Positions 24,834 through 34,257 of a stretch of DNA of 64,000 nt are shown piece by piece. A program made the translations under genes and the position numbers. The notes below the pieces were generated by a model that had not been told where the DNA came from, made no database searches, and worked only from the letters and a program-made list of their open reading frames with translations. Where the stretch lies: assembly GCF_000942395.1 (NCBI RefSeq), contig NZ_LN812102.1, forward strand, positions 1,400,816-1,464,815. Direction: 5' to 3'. Positions within the stretch are counted from its first letter, which is position 1, and the number at the start of each line of letters is the position of its first letter. This DNA comes from Risungbinella massiliensis (lineage in GTDB: Bacteria > Bacillota > Bacilli > Thermoactinomycetales > Thermoactinomycetaceae).

Positions 24834-25001
24834 TTACTTCTTTTTTCCGTCTATTCCTGCTCCTATTCCTGCACCGATCGCTATACCAATCCCTAATCCT
24901 AAAGCAAGATTATCCATAAGCAAACCAAATGATACCCCAAATGCAACGCCTAACGATATTCCATATGTAAAACCTATCTTTGATTTTTTATCTTGACTCA
25001 T
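24834..25001 (-). CDS. Small glycine-zipper membrane protein (55 aa)
   Basis: ATG 25001 follows AAGGAG at eight bases. After a lysine-rich start (MSQDKKSK) the rest is two hydrophobic stretches with small residues every four positions (GISLGVAFGVSFG; GLGIGIAIGAGIGAGI) and a KKK end. The Gly-x3-Gly spacing is that of glycine zippers, which pack membrane helices together. Similar small proteins are common in Bacillales with no known role. Own terminator, so monocistronic. Confidence 0.8.
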   Translation of the reverse strand: MSQDKKSKIGFTYGISLGVAFGVSFGLLMDNLALGLGIGIAIGAGIGAGIDGKKK

Positions 25002-25151
25002 ACTATTCACTCCTTATATTTCATAGAAACCATCATTTGTGATTAGTACCTAATCAAAATCGAAGTACTCCGTTTAATCGATTCGCTATCCTTATCCTTA
25101 TTATATAATAATTCATATATTTTCTAATAAAAGATTATTATATAAGAATAA

Positions 25152-25190
25152 TAAAGAAGCTCCTTAGAATCTGGTTCTAGGAGCTTTTTC
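25152..25190 (-). terminator. Terminator of spoVR
   Basis: GAAGCTCCT / AGGAGCTTC-type stem with T-rich flank, immediately after the spoVR stop; the plus strand also has a T-run. Confidence 0.8.
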
Positions 25191-25195
25191 TTCCT

Positions 25196-26587
25196 TTACA
25201 AATAACGACGAATCACTTTCTTCCCATTGTAACTAAACAAGACTGGTTTCTTCTCAACAATCGTCTCTAGATGGACAGCTTTCCCCCATAAAGCATGGAC
25301 ATGTGGAATGGTTCGTTCCAGATATTTGAGATCCAATTCTAGATCTTCGAATTGGTGCACTAGGTAAAGCTCCCCGTTTTGCATATAGTCCCCGTCTTTT
25401 ACCATAATGATCGGATGCCCACCGTTGATTCTACTTTTCACCAGTTCATCTCGTACCCGTTCCCATCCTTTGTCCGTGATCTTCCATTCGTTCCCCTTCT
25501 TCTCATAAACATAGAGATCTAAATCCTCCACAAGTTGCTCCGTTAGATAATTCCGTAAAAAGGAGATATCAGAGTCGAGTTCACGCACTTCAAATATTTT
25601 GGCACGACCTTGACCTAGTTTTCTGCCTAATAACCTTTGCTCTTCTTTTGTTGGATGATCAAAACGGCGTTCTAAATCTTCAAACACCTTTAGCCCCACA
25701 TAATAGGGGTTAATGGAGGTAGGTGATGGCTGGATGACGGATGCATTTAACTTGGCAAATTCAATCGTTTCTTCCTCATTCAGATTTAACTCTCTCATAA
25801 TCCGAATGTGCCAATACGATGCCCATCCTTCATTCATGATTTTCGTCTCCAATTGCGGCCAGAAATAAAGCATCTCCTTATGCAGGATCGTCAAGATATC
25901 TTGGTGCCACTCTTCTAAAACACGACTATTTTTCATCAAAAAGAGCAATAGGTCTTTCTCTAGTTGTTTAGGAGTTTGGGATGGTCTTGTTGCGGGAGGA
26001 AGAGGTTGTTTTCCATCTAGTTTCCACAAATCATCATAAGGGGTTTTGAGGTTCGTTGTGTTGCCTGTAGTATGAGTTGGGGTAATTTGGATGAGACTAG
26101 GATCGATATGTTCTTGGATTGCCAAAACATGATCCAAAAATTTCTCTACTTGTTCTTTTCCGTATTTCTGTTCGTATTCACGGATCCGATCTGCACTGGT
26201 AGCCATACTCTCCACCATATCACGTGATGTTTGAGAAAAGCGGATATTGTTCTTGAAAAAGTCACTGTGTGCCAAGACATGCGCAACAATTAACTTGTTT
26301 TGAACCAGCGAGTTCCCTTTTAGTAGAAAGGCGTAGCAAGGATTAGAGTTGATCACCAACTCGTAGATCTTGCTCAGGTTCAAGTCATATTGCATCTTCA
26401 TACGAGAAAATGCTTTGCCGAAACTCCAATGGGAGAAACGGGTTGGCATACCATACGCACCAAATGTATAAATAATGTCTGCGGGACAGATCTCATAACG
26501 CATCGGGAAAAAGTCCAAGCCAAAATGCTCTGCGATCTCCGTGATCTCCGCAATCGCTTTCTCTAGGTCTTTCCATTCGTTTCTCAT
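25196..26587 (-). CDS. spoVR: SpoVR family protein (spore cortex formation)
   Basis: A 463-aa protein with the SpoVR hallmarks: N-terminal [69 protein letters not shown], and [14 protein letters not shown] (about 247-260). The His/Glu residues in these motifs suggest a metal site. In B. subtilis SpoVR is made in the mother cell and needed for normal cortex; the reaction is not established. ATG 26587 follows GGGGGAT. The upstream 35 bases end in a MITE-like element, so its promoter must lie in or beyond that repeat. Confidence 0.95.
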   Translation of the reverse strand: MRNEWKDLEKAIAEITEIAEHFGLDFFPMRYEICPADIIYTFGAYGMPTRFSHWSFGKAFSRMKMQYDLNLSKIYELVINSNPCYAFLLKGNSLVQNKLIVAHVLAHSDFFKNNIRFSQTSRDMVESMATSADRIREYEQKYGKEQVEKFLDHVLAIQEHIDPSLIQITPTHTTGNTTNLKTPYDDLWKLDGKQPLPPATRPSQTPKQLEKDLLLFLMKNSRVLEEWHQDILTILHKEMLYFWPQLETKIMNEGWASYWHIRIMRELNLNEEETIEFAKLNASVIQPSPTSINPYYVGLKVFEDLERRFDHPTKEEQRLLGRKLGQGRAKIFEVRELDSDISFLRNYLTEQLVEDLDLYVYEKKGNEWKITDKGWERVRDELVKSRINGGHPIIMVKDGDYMQNGELYLVHQFEDLELDLKYLERTIPHVHALWGKAVHLETIVEKKPVLFSYNGKKVIRRYL

Positions 26588-26621
26588 GCATATCCCCCTT
26601 TGCTTTTTAGCAGATATAAAA

Positions 26622-26794
26622 GTTGCATTGATCCTACTAAAGTCGTAGGCTCGCCGCCGGTTTGGTTGAAAACTATAGATGAGAAGTGAAGGTAGTTTTC
26701 AACAGATGGCACCGCTTTTGATCTACTCGGCTCCCTTCGCTCATAGTCTCATATCAAAAGGGGAAAACCTCTTTCTTAGAGGTAATTATGCAAC
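26622..26794. mobile_element. MITE-like repeat, copy A (173 bp)
   Basis: Bounded by the inverted ends GTTGCAT (26622-26628) and ATGCAAC (26788-26794), and shares GTAGGC-CGCCGCCGGTTT, CGGCTCCCT-CGCTCATAGTC and CAAAAGGGGAAAACCTCT with copy B at 59374-59501. Copy A carries an extra segment with its own inverted repeat TTGAAAACTA / TAGTTTTCAA. It contains no gene. The GC-rich core stands out from its AT-rich surroundings. It lies just upstream of spoVR. Confidence 0.7.
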
Positions 26795-26910
26795 ATACTC
26801 TTCAAGTCAAAGCGGCTGCACCAAGATTCAAATTCTTATATATATTATAGCAAATATTTGACATCTGCATGAAGGAGGTGCCTATTTGAAATAAATAGAA
26901 GGAAAAGCAA

Positions 26911-26940
26911 TTGACACCTCTGTTCGGCGTTCGTTATACT
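26911..26940 (+). promoter_or_regulatory. Sigma-A promoter for the M-box/mgtE transcript
   Basis: TTGACA, 18-base spacer, TATACT; the predicted transcript start lies about 25 bases before the riboswitch. Confidence 0.75.
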
Positions 26941-26972
26941 CGTTGGTGTTGCACAGAACAAAACATCACTGT

Positions 26973-27135
26973 CTCTATTAGGTGAGGTTCCTGTTCGGAG
27001 AGATGCTACTGCCCAGAAATGTCGAGAGACGCCAATGGGTCAACAGGAAAGATCGGAGGAAGGTTTTTCCTAACGTAGCTGGTCGTGATCGACCTATGCC
27101 GTTCAGTGCCAAAGCTCAATTAGGGGGACGGGTTT
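26973..27135 (+). ncRNA. M-box (ykoK) magnesium riboswitch
   Basis: The conserved M-box blocks appear in order: TTAGGTGAGGTTCCT, CTGCCCAGAAATGTCGAGAG, ACGCCAATGGGTCAACAGGA, AGCTGGTCGTGATCGACC, TATGCCGTTCAGTGCCAAAG and CTCAATTAG. M-box RNAs bind Mg2+ and close a downstream terminator when the metal is plentiful. Here a terminator follows at 27159 and mgtE begins at 27211, so mgtE should be made when Mg2+ is low. Confidence 0.95.
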
Positions 27136-27158
27136 TTTCGCATGGTTGCGAAAGTACC

Positions 27159-27188
27159 AACTCCCTTTCCAAAAATGGGAGTTTTTTT
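27159..27188 (+). terminator. Riboswitch expression-platform terminator
   Basis: AACTCCC / GGGAGTT stem followed by seven T residues, between the M-box and the mgtE ribosome site. Confidence 0.88.
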
Positions 27189-27210
27189 GTATCGTAAGGA
27201 GGTGTAATTT

Positions 27211-28560
27211 ATGGAAATGGTTTTTGCAAAAGAGCGTATTCAAAGTGCCCTCTCTGATAACCTGACAATCGAAGAGGTACAAGAGCTGGTCGATAACTTC
27301 CAGCCATACGACTTAGCCTTAGTCGTAAATGAACTGACTCGTACAGATAAACTTTATTTATTTCCCAAGATGCCAGTGGATCTAGCTGCGGAAACATTGG
27401 TCTATCTAGAACCTGAGGTACAATACGAAATTTTAGGTCATCTAGAAGAAGAGCAAGCCGCTCCTCTCCTCATCCAAATGTCATCTGATGAGATAACCGA
27501 TATGTTACTCGCCATCCACCCTCATCAAGCACAACGGTTACTTCAGTTGCTCCCAGAAGATTACCGAAAAAAAATTAATCAACTGATGACTTATCCAGAA
27601 TATACAGCCGGTAGTTTGATGACCATCGATTATATCTCAGCAAGGGCCTATTGGAACGCAGAACACACTTTACAGCATATCCGTAAAATTGGCAATAGTG
27701 CTGAGATCGTCACCTATATTTATGTGACCAATGTTCGAGGGGAATTAGTAGGGATCGCATCTCTCAAAGAGATCATTTTAGCTACACCCGAAACACGGTT
27801 ACATGAGATTGCTACCACTGATATTATCTCGGTGCCCGCAGAGCTGGAGCAAGAACAGGTTGCCAATATTTTATCTCGTTATGATCTGGTCGCACTTCCC
27901 GTTGTGGATATACAACAACGCTTAGTGGGGATTATCACATATGACGATATCCTAGAAGTAATCGAAGAAGAGACTACCGAAGACTTCCAAAAGTTAGGTG
28001 GTAGCCAACCATTAGATGATGAATACTTCAAAACGAGTAATTGGCAGCTTTTTACCAAACGAATCGTTTGGCTTTTAGTTCTATTTATTGGCGGTTCCTA
28101 TACGGCTAGCGTACTCGAAGCATACCAAGATCAGATAGACAAAGTAGTAGTACTCTCGTTCTTTATCCCACTATTGATTGGGACTGGAGGAAATACCGGT
28201 TCCCAAATCGTTACCACCCTAGTTCGGGCATTAGGCGTAGGAGAAGTCCAGTTCTCTGACATCTTCCGCGTCCTAAAAAAAGAGCTGATGACTGGTCTTT
28301 TGCTCGGAGTATCTTTAGGCGGTATCGCCTTTATCCGTGCCATCTTTATGGATGTAGATCCTACGATTGGTTACGTAGTAGCCTTGTCTGCTCTTTCCAT
28401 TGTAATCTGGGCTTCCATCGTCTCTGCTGTATTGCCGATCGTGTTAAACCGCTTGCGGGTCGACCCTGCTGTAGTCTCTGGTCCACTAATTACGACATTG
28501 GTAGATGGGACTGGTTTAATCATCTACTTCTCCATCGCACAAATCTTACTACAAATCTAA
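27211..28560 (+). CDS. mgtE: Magnesium channel/transporter MgtE
   Basis: A 449-aa protein of standard MgtE size: N-terminal superhelical domain (about 1-125; repeats such as PYDLALVVNEL and MPVDLAAETLVYL), two CBS domains (about 130-255), a plug helix, and five membrane helices from about 285 with the pore motif PLLIGTGGNTGSQ. Cytoplasmic Mg2+ bound between CBS and N domains closes the channel, giving control of activity on top of riboswitch control. ATG 27211 follows AAGGAGG. Confidence 0.97.
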   Translation: MEMVFAKERIQSALSDNLTIEEVQELVDNFQPYDLALVVNELTRTDKLYLFPKMPVDLAAETLVYLEPEVQYEILGHLEEEQAAPLLIQMSSDEITDMLLAIHPHQAQRLLQLLPEDYRKKINQLMTYPEYTAGSLMTIDYISARAYWNAEHTLQHIRKIGNSAEIVTYIYVTNVRGELVGIASLKEIILATPETRLHEIATTDIISVPAELEQEQVANILSRYDLVALPVVDIQQRLVGIITYDDILEVIEEETTEDFQKLGGSQPLDDEYFKTSNWQLFTKRIVWLLVLFIGGSYTASVLEAYQDQIDKVVVLSFFIPLLIGTGGNTGSQIVTTLVRALGVGEVQFSDIFRVLKKELMTGLLLGVSLGGIAFIRAIFMDVDPTIGYVVALSALSIVIWASIVSAVLPIVLNRLRVDPAVVSGPLITTLVDGTGLIIYFSIAQILLQI

Positions 28561-28646
28561 CCCTATCATGAAAGGGAGGGAACTCCGTTCGATACTTGGC
28601 AGAGGAATAAGCTACGACAAAATTGGTTGCGAAGTCTCCTATTATA

Positions 28647-28689
28647 AAAAGCGATGGCTGGGAAAAATGATTCCAACCATCGCTTTTAT
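28647..28689 (+). terminator. Terminator after mgtE
   Basis: AAAAGCGATGG / CCATCGCTTTT stem-loop with a T-rich tail, about 90 bases past mgtE. Confidence 0.8.
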
Positions 28690-29021
28690 ATTATCTTCAA
28701 CTTTTTATAAAAATTACGCAAACCAAAATATCCGCCTTATCTTTTACTACATGAGCAAAGATTAGGATACTCTTATGCACTTTCTAATTCTCTTTATTTT
28801 TCCAATATTAAAAATAGATTTATTTTTAATCCTCATTTATTTAAAGCAGGAATTATAGAAAGTTAGTTGTATTATATATTTTAAATAGTACGACTCTTAT
28901 TCAATCCTAACATCAGTTAACCGATTTTTCTAACTATTCAATATACCATTTCTGTTTGGGATTGGAATCTAAATGTACTATTAAGCATTATTTTCAGACT
29001 ATTCTATAAGGGGGAGTTCTA
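28690..29021. other. AT-rich leader region of the liv operon
   Basis: About 330 bases without a gene. It should hold the promoter and any CodY-type control of the amino acid transporter. I see no convincing riboswitch or T-box. Confidence 0.4.
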
Positions 29022-30194
29022 TTGAAAAGAAAGCTATTGGTCTATTCCCTGATTGTAGCATTACTTAGCTTTGTTGCTATCGGTTGTAATAATCAAGCGG
29101 CAAGCAATAATGTGATCAAAATCGCCACACACACTGCACTCTCTGGTGGAAATGCAACCTTGGGAGAGGCAATTAAGCTAGGTGCGCAATTGGCTTTGGA
29201 AGAGCATCAAGCAGAGTTTGAGAAACTTGGTTTCAAATTGGAATTGGTCCCGTTTGATGATCAAGCAGATCCCAAAAAAGGGGTTGCCAATGCACAACAG
29301 TTAGCTGCTGATCAAAATATCTTTGGAATTGTAGGGCATTTGAATTCTGGGGTAACACAAGCAACTGCTCCTACCTACGAAAAGAACAAAATTGTTCTTG
29401 TCTCTCCTGCTAATACAGCTGTTACTCTTACTGAAAGTGGTTGGAAAACGGTTCACCGCATTGTAGCGCGCGATGATTTCCAAGGTCCCGCGGCAGCTCA
29501 ATATGCAGTGAACACGTTAAATGCAAAAAACATCTTTATTATCCAAGACAAGACCGCTTATGGTCAAGGCTTGGCTGAAAACTTTAAAAAAGAAGCCGAA
29601 AAGTTAGGTGTAACTATCTCTGGTTATGAAGGAATAACAATTGGTGAAAAGGATTTCAATGGTGTTCTAAACCAAGTCCTCAATAAAAAACCAGATTTGA
29701 TCTACTTTGGTGGTCTATATTCAGAAGGTGGGATCTTGACCAAACAAGCTCGGGAAAAGGGTATCAATGTACCTATTCTCGGCGGAGATGGGTTAGATTC
29801 TTCTGACATGATCAAGATCGCAGGAACAAACACTCGACACACATATTACACCACTGTGGCTGCTGATGCTAGCAAAACGCCAGAAGGGCAAAAATTTGTC
29901 GAAAAGTACAAACAAAAATTCAACAAAAGCCCAGAGTCCTATTCGTTCTATGGCTATGACTCCATGCAAGTAATCCTGAAAGGGCTCAAAGATGCTGTAG
30001 ATCAAAATGGAGGCAAAAAGCCTACTCGAGAGCAAGTTCTCAATGCAGTACACAACGTCCAAGACTTCCAAGGGGTTGCAACTCGTGTAGGTTTCGATGA
30101 AAAAGGAGATAACAAGTTCGCTAAAGTCTTCATCTTCAAATTTGAAAATCAGAAATATCCAGGTACCGAAGTTTCGGTCATTGAGAAAAAGTAG
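29022..30194 (+). CDS. livJ: Branched-chain amino acid ABC transporter, substrate-binding lipoprotein
   Basis: A 390-aa type I periplasmic-binding fold (Leu/Ile/Val-binding family). Signal peptide with lipobox VAIGC (C22), then IKIATHTALSGGNATLGEAIKLGAQLALEE, LAADQNIFGIVGHLNSGVTQATAPTYEKNKIVLVSPANT, and GDGLDSSDM. It is tethered to the membrane and delivers amino acids to the LivHM permease encoded downstream. Start is TTG 29022 behind AAGGGGGAG. Which amino acid is bound cannot be told from sequence. Confidence 0.93.
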   Translation: MKRKLLVYSLIVALLSFVAIGCNNQAASNNVIKIATHTALSGGNATLGEAIKLGAQLALEEHQAEFEKLGFKLELVPFDDQADPKKGVANAQQLAADQNIFGIVGHLNSGVTQATAPTYEKNKIVLVSPANTAVTLTESGWKTVHRIVARDDFQGPAAAQYAVNTLNAKNIFIIQDKTAYGQGLAENFKKEAEKLGVTISGYEGITIGEKDFNGVLNQVLNKKPDLIYFGGLYSEGGILTKQAREKGINVPILGGDGLDSSDMIKIAGTNTRHTYYTTVAADASKTPEGQKFVEKYKQKFNKSPESYSFYGYDSMQVILKGLKDAVDQNGGKKPTREQVLNAVHNVQDFQGVATRVGFDEKGDNKFAKVFIFKFENQKYPGTEVSVIEKK

Positions 30195-30206
30195 CGCTTT
30201 TATGTT

Positions 30207-30238
30207 AGGTGTGGGCAACTACTGCCTACACCTTTTTT
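30207..30238 (+). terminator. Intra-operon terminator after livJ
   Basis: AGGTGTGGGCA / TGCCTACACCT followed by six T residues. Lying between the binding protein and permease genes, it probably gives more binding protein than permease by partial read-through; livH may also have its own promoter in 30239-30405. Confidence 0.8.
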
Positions 30239-30405
30239 CAAAAATTAGAAGCTAATTCATTCATTTTGAAGCTAATATTACTCTGAAAATCCTGATCGGA
30301 CAACTAAGTTACAATGACAAAGTCACTCCCTAGATCAAATTTTACGTGCGATTTTGTTTTTTGACACAACTTCTATTACCTAAACCAAAAGGGAGGCAGC
30401 CCCGT

Positions 30406-31368
30406 ATGGATCAAATACTCTCTACCCTGCCGCAAGTATTCGTAGACGGTCTCACACTCGGTGCGATATATGCGGTTGTAGCATTGGGTTATACCATGGT
30501 GTATGGCATTTTGGAACTGATTAACTTTGCCCACGGGGAGATCTTCATGGTTGGTGCCTTCACTGGTACTGCTATCCTTTTTGCTATGGATGGCTTTGGA
30601 CTTTACACCTTACTACCATTTTGGCTCTCCTTTATTGTGGTGTTTTTCTTATCCTCTTTGGTCACAGGTTTGTTGGGAGTAGGCATTGAACGAGTCGCTT
30701 ATCGTCCATTGCGAAAATCCCCTAAATTGATCACCCTGATATCAGCGATCGGGATCTCGTTCATTCTTCAAGACTTGGTCCGATTTATCGCAGAATATAA
30801 TACCGGAAATTATATCGTAACAGGACTTACCCCGTTCAAAGAGCAGATTAAGATTCCCTTTCTAAATGCTAATATTACGACCAATGCGGTTATCGTTCTG
30901 GTGGTTACCGTGTTGATCCTCATCACAATAGAGCTTTTTATCAAAAAAACTCGTTGGGGAATTGCCATGAGAGCAGTAGCCCAAGACCGGGAAACCGCCT
31001 CTCTCATGTCTGTTGATGTAAACAAAATAATTGGAATTACGTTTTTTATTGGTTCAGCAATCGGTGGTGCAACTGGATTTCTCTTTGCACAACAATATTC
31101 CACGATCGATCCCTATATTGGATTTATCTTAGGGCTTAAGGCATTTACCGCTGCCGTACTAGGTGGGATCGGTAATATACGAGGAGCTGTCTTTGGTGGA
31201 CTATTAATTGGATTAGTAGAGATGTTTGCCGCAGCCAATCTCGCTGTCCTCACCAATAATACGATGGGTGCAGAATATAAAGATGTTTTTGCTTTCCTTA
31301 TCTTAATCTTGGTACTTGTCTTCAAACCAGAAGGGCTCTTCGGTCAGCCTGTGAAGGAGAAAGTGTAG
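30406..31368 (+). CDS. livH: Branched-chain amino acid ABC transporter permease LivH
   Basis: A 320-aa permease with about eight membrane helices and the family signatures LTLGAIYAVVALGYTMVYGILELINFAHGE (about 16-45), RPLRKSPKLITLISAIGISF and LGGIGNIRGAVFGGLLIG. ATG 30406 follows GGGAGG; an in-frame ATG at 30346 is too early. Its stop is immediately followed by the livM start. Confidence 0.95.
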   Translation: MDQILSTLPQVFVDGLTLGAIYAVVALGYTMVYGILELINFAHGEIFMVGAFTGTAILFAMDGFGLYTLLPFWLSFIVVFFLSSLVTGLLGVGIERVAYRPLRKSPKLITLISAIGISFILQDLVRFIAEYNTGNYIVTGLTPFKEQIKIPFLNANITTNAVIVLVVTVLILITIELFIKKTRWGIAMRAVAQDRETASLMSVDVNKIIGITFFIGSAIGGATGFLFAQQYSTIDPYIGFILGLKAFTAAVLGGIGNIRGAVFGGLLIGLVEMFAAANLAVLTNNTMGAEYKDVFAFLILILVLVFKPEGLFGQPVKEKV

Positions 31369-32640
31369 GTGAAGCAAATGGAGAATCAGAAAACCAAATT
31401 TTATGAAAGCAAGTTAGGCCAAGCGATCCTCTTATTTCTCTTTATTCTTGCCACTTCTACCAGTGTCTTCTTGTTAGAAAAGACCGTCATTGGATTTCTA
31501 CTCTTATTTGGCTCCCTCTTAGCACTCTATTTCCTACAGTTCCCTACTTGGGGAAAATGGGTTATCTGCATCTTATTACTCGCAGGTGTCATCCCATTTG
31601 TCACCTATTTCAGTCCTTCGCAACAAGCTTATATGGAAGTAGCCGTACAAGCAGGTATTTATGTGGCAATGGCCCTCGGTCTCAACATTGTGGTGGGATT
31701 TGCAGGACTACTTGATCTTGGGTTTGTCGCTTTCTTCGCCATTGGAGCATACACTTATGGGATCTTTGTTTCGCCCCAAGCCAAAGAGTTATTCCCTGAC
31801 TTTAGCCTCTTTCCTCTAGGAGGTGAGTGGTTCTGGGCATTTATTGTCATAGGAGCATTAGTAGCAGCACTATTTGGTGTTTTACTAGGAGTACCGGTAC
31901 TTCGGGTAAAAGGTGATTATCTCGCCATCGTAACACTCGGTTTTGGGGAAATTATTCGCCTCGTCTTTAATAACCTAGATAAACCAATCAATGTTACGAA
32001 CGGAGCACTTGGAATTAATAGTATTGAACAACCCACGCTAGCTGGATATACGTTTAGCTTCTCCAGTGAAATTTACTTTATTGTCCTAGTAATCCTACTT
32101 GCAGTATTTATTGTCGTACAAAATTTGGAGCATTCCAAAATGGGGCGTGCTTGGAAAGCGATTCGCGATGATGAGATTGCCGCTCAAGCAATGGGCGTTC
32201 CGCTAGTACGTACCAAACTGTGGGCCTTTGCCATTGGAGCATCTTTCTCTGGAATGATGGGCGTACTCTTTGCTGCCAAAAATCAATATGTAAGTCCTGA
32301 GAGCTTTGGTCTTTTAGAATCAATCACGATTTTGGTGATGGTCATCTTAGGCGGAATGGGGAGTATTCCTGGCGTTATTTTAGGTGCTTTTGTCATTACC
32401 GCCCTCAATCTTCAAATACTGAACGAAGTAACCATGTTTCTAAAATCAACTTTCCCTAACTTACCGACAGCTCTTGATCCAGCCAAAATGCAACGTTTCC
32501 TCTTTGGAATCGTCCTCGTCTGTATCGCAGTCTTCCGACCACAAGGCTTGATCCCAGCCAAAAATCGTGCAGTCGATGCTCAGAAATTGAAACAAACAGA
32601 TATCAATACCACCACACAACAGGAAACTATGTCAACCTAA
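31369..32640 (+). CDS. livM: Branched-chain amino acid ABC transporter permease LivM
   Basis: A 423-aa permease. After N-terminal helices, the family core is ALGLNIVVGFAGLLDLGFVAFFAIGAYTYGI (about 107-137), GDYLAIVTLGFGEIIRL, GRAWKAIRDDEIAAQAMGV and ILGGMGSIPGVILGA. Start is GTG 31369, directly after the livH stop, with AAGGAG ten bases ahead. It forms the heterodimeric membrane channel with LivH. Confidence 0.94.
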   Translation: MKQMENQKTKFYESKLGQAILLFLFILATSTSVFLLEKTVIGFLLLFGSLLALYFLQFPTWGKWVICILLLAGVIPFVTYFSPSQQAYMEVAVQAGIYVAMALGLNIVVGFAGLLDLGFVAFFAIGAYTYGIFVSPQAKELFPDFSLFPLGGEWFWAFIVIGALVAALFGVLLGVPVLRVKGDYLAIVTLGFGEIIRLVFNNLDKPINVTNGALGINSIEQPTLAGYTFSFSSEIYFIVLVILLAVFIVVQNLEHSKMGRAWKAIRDDEIAAQAMGVPLVRTKLWAFAIGASFSGMMGVLFAAKNQYVSPESFGLLESITILVMVILGGMGSIPGVILGAFVITALNLQILNEVTMFLKSTFPNLPTALDPAKMQRFLFGIVLVCIAVFRPQGLIPAKNRAVDAQKLKQTDINTTTQQETMST

Positions 32641-32650
32641 AGGGGGACTC

Positions 32651-33424
32651 ATGATGGCGATTTTAGAGACGAAACAGCTAACCAAGCGCTTTGGTGGACT
32701 AACAGCAGTAAGTCAGGTAGATCTATCTGTACGAGAAAAATCGATTACTACCGTAATTGGACCAAATGGAGCAGGAAAGACAACCTTCTTTAATATGATT
32801 ACGGGAATCTATGAACCTGATGAAGGTACCATTCACTTTAATGGACAATCGCTCATTGGAAAAAAACCAAATGAAGTAGCCGCAAGAGGCATCGCACGTA
32901 CATTCCAAAATATCCGTCTGTTTAAGGAAATGACGGTACTCGAAAATGTTCTTGTTGGGATGCACTCCCATCTCCAAACTCATTTTTTAGGGATGTTCTT
33001 TTCCTTACCGGGGACCAAGAAAAAAGAGTTAGCTGCTCAAAAAGAGGCCTACGCTCTATTGCGCTATGTGGGGTTAGAAGAATTCCTCAATGATACCGCC
33101 AAAAACCTCCCTTACGGTGCACAAAGACGATTAGAAATCGCTCGTGCACTAGCACTTAAACCCAATATTTTATTATTAGATGAGCCAGCAGCAGGAATGA
33201 ATCCACGAGAAACCCGAGAACTGACTCAGTTGATCAAGCAAATACGCGATGAACTTCACATTACAATGATCTTGATCGAACATGATATGAAACTTGTGAT
33301 GGAGATATCCGAAGATATTATCGTATTGGATCACGGAGAAAAGATCGCCGCAGGAACTCCCGATGAGATTCGAAACCATCCAAAAGTAATCGAAGCATAT
33401 CTTGGGAAAGGAGCTGTTTCGTAA
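32651..33424 (+). CDS. livG: Branched-chain amino acid ABC transporter ATPase LivG
   Basis: A 257-aa ATPase: Walker A GPNGAGKTT, the LivG marker RGIARTFQNIRLFKEMTVLENVLVG, signature LPYGAQRRLEIARAL (in place of LSGGQ, as is usual for LivG), Walker B LLLDEPAAGMNPRET and H-loop IEHDM. Start ATG 32651 behind GGGGGA (a second ATG follows immediately). Confidence 0.95.
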   Translation: MMAILETKQLTKRFGGLTAVSQVDLSVREKSITTVIGPNGAGKTTFFNMITGIYEPDEGTIHFNGQSLIGKKPNEVAARGIARTFQNIRLFKEMTVLENVLVGMHSHLQTHFLGMFFSLPGTKKKELAAQKEAYALLRYVGLEEFLNDTAKNLPYGAQRRLEIARALALKPNILLLDEPAAGMNPRETRELTQLIKQIRDELHITMILIEHDMKLVMEISEDIIVLDHGEKIAAGTPDEIRNHPKVIEAYLGKGAVS

Positions 33425-33425
33425 G

Positions 33426-34130
33426 ATGAGTCTATTGGAGCTACAGCAAGTAAATGCTTACTATGACCAAATCCGTGCTTTACATGATTTGACGTTGGAT
33501 GTTCAAGAAAGAGAAATCGTAACCTTGATTGGCTCCAATGGTGCAGGAAAATCTACTACTCTGAAAGCAATCTGTGGACAGGTAAAGACGACGGGAAAAG
33601 TCCTTTTTGCCGATCGAGAAATAACACCACTTGCCACCCATCAAGTAGCTCAACTTGGGATTTCCCATGTACCAGAAGGTCGCCGAATCTTCCCAAAACT
33701 AACCGTCAAAGAAAACTTAGAGATGGGAGCTTTTTCTGTTCGTGATAAGAAGGTTGTTCAAGAACGTATAGAGCGTGTCTTTGACTATTTCCCACGGATC
33801 AAGGAACGACTTCACCAGCAAGGTGGAACGATGAGTGGTGGGGAACAGCAAATGCTGGCAATCGGGCGGGCCCTCATGAGCGGGCCCAAACTCCTTTTGC
33901 TAGATGAACCATCCATGGGACTGGCGCCTGTCATTGTGGAGCAAATTTTTGAGATTATCCAAGAACTAAACAAAGAAGGGATGACCATCTTGCTGGTGGA
34001 ACAAAACGCCTATCAAGCCCTTCAAATCGCCCATCGTGGCTATGTCATCCAGACAGGCAAGATTACACTTGGGGACACAGCAACTAACCTTCTAGGTAAT
34101 GAACAGGTCAAAGAAGCATATCTCGCTTGA
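33426..34130 (+). CDS. livF: Branched-chain amino acid ABC transporter ATPase LivF
   Basis: A 234-aa ATPase: Walker A GSNGAGKST, GISHVPEGRRIFPKLTVKENLEMGA (LivF marker), signature MSGGEQQMLAIGRAL, Walker B LLLDEPSMGLAP and H-loop LLVEQNA. ATG 33426 lies one base after the livG stop; an upstream in-frame start at 33402 would overlap livG. Last gene of the operon, with a strong terminator. Confidence 0.95.
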   Translation: MSLLELQQVNAYYDQIRALHDLTLDVQEREIVTLIGSNGAGKSTTLKAICGQVKTTGKVLFADREITPLATHQVAQLGISHVPEGRRIFPKLTVKENLEMGAFSVRDKKVVQERIERVFDYFPRIKERLHQQGGTMSGGEQQMLAIGRALMSGPKLLLLDEPSMGLAPVIVEQIFEIIQELNKEGMTILLVEQNAYQALQIAHRGYVIQTGKITLGDTATNLLGNEQVKEAYLA

Positions 34131-34131
34131 A

Positions 34132-34175
34132 AAAACACGATCCCTCCAATCACAAGGAGGATCGTGTTTTTCTTT
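34132..34175 (+). terminator. Terminator of the liv operon
   Basis: AAAACACGATCC / GGATCGTGTTTT, 12-bp stem followed by T-rich sequence. Confidence 0.9.
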
Positions 34176-34257
34176 TATTTGCCAATTTATTTGCTGCACC
34201 ATAAAACAAGAGACAGTATAATTTCATTAATGATACTAGAAAGGGCGATACATATAG

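Noticed and set aside
26982-27197. 71-codon ORF in the M-box
   Set aside because: It is entirely within the riboswitch and its terminator; the RNA motifs explain the sequence.
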